Origin: Nitrososphaerota archaeon
Lineage (GTDB): Archaea; Thermoproteota; Nitrososphaeria; Nitrososphaerales; UBA183
Reading direction: 5' to 3'
Assembly: GCA_027886925.1 (NCBI GenBank)
Contig: JAPCJN010000061.1
Coordinates: 1-11,895 of the forward strand
Length of the DNA stretch: 11,895 nucleotides
The position numbers were made by a program, and so were the translations under genes. The notes under the pieces are model-generated. The model was given only the letters and a program-made list of their open reading frames with translations, was not told where the DNA came from and did no database searches. Each line of letters starts with the position of its first letter. The stretch's first letter is position 1. Of this stretch, positions 11,874-11,895 are shown one piece after another.

Positions 11874-11895
11874 CTATATTACGCATGGCTTTTGG

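Noticed and set aside
1..11895. CRISPR array or defence operon
   Set aside because: No regularly spaced direct repeats and no cas or known defence genes other than the vapBC pair.
11413..11895. IS200/605-type element with TnpB
   Set aside because: The hairpins before the repeats would fit, but the nearby protein is a DDE-type transposase remnant and no TnpA/TnpB sequence is present.

Overview
The window looks archaeal. Several genes have an A/T-rich box centred about 27 bases upstream of the start codon and no Shine-Dalgarno sequence, which is the arrangement of leaderless archaeal transcripts. The protein families (AbrB-type VapB with PIN toxin, Cab-like beta carbonic anhydrase, MOFRL glycerate 2-kinase, HxlR regulator, secreted quinoprotein with a C-terminal membrane anchor) fit a Thaumarchaeota/Nitrososphaeria-like or Thermoplasmatota-like lineage. 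The exact lineage cannot be fixed from the sequence alone.

Layout. (1) Bases 1-2530 are an accessory segment. It holds a DHFR/RibD-like gene cut by the window edge, a GC-rich bacterial-looking GyrI-like gene with a broken gene just upstream, long gene-poor stretches with palindromes, and a vapBC toxin-antitoxin pair whose promoter carries a perfect 20-bp palindrome. A tRNA 3'-end fragment at about 2497-2524 closes this segment and may be the scar of a past integration. (2) Bases 2717-7693 look like stable metabolic genes: a beta carbonic anhydrase, a 2-hydroxyacid dehydrogenase (glyoxylate/hydroxypyruvate reductase) followed 8 bases later by glycerate 2-kinase, a convergent class V aminotransferase (serine/alanine-glyoxylate type), and a Bcp-type peroxiredoxin. 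The aminotransferase, reductase and kinase together can carry serine through hydroxypyruvate and D-glycerate to 2-phosphoglycerate, with glyoxylate converted to glycine. (3) Bases 7879-8497 hold a small three-helix membrane protein and an HxlR regulator arranged head to head with overlapping 5' ends. (4) Bases 8655-9064 are a decayed stretch with the C-terminal end of an RND/MMPL-type permease and a winged-helix domain in one reading frame broken by three stops. (5) Bases 9065-11350 encode a 761-residue secreted, membrane-anchored PQQ-type beta-propeller dehydrogenase with a WDYD motif like that of lanthanide-dependent enzymes. (6) Bases 11413-11895 hold the C-terminal remnant of an IS transposase and a hairpin-rich segment ending in a repeat also found at 385-416 and, in short form, at 2403-2418.

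The most interesting points are the DYD quinoprotein in an apparently archaeal setting, the compact serine/glycerate gene group with near-identical promoter spacing, the vapBC operator lying on the TATA box, and the unexplained hairpin-plus-CCCCCGGTCCAC repeat found three times in the accessory parts of the window.
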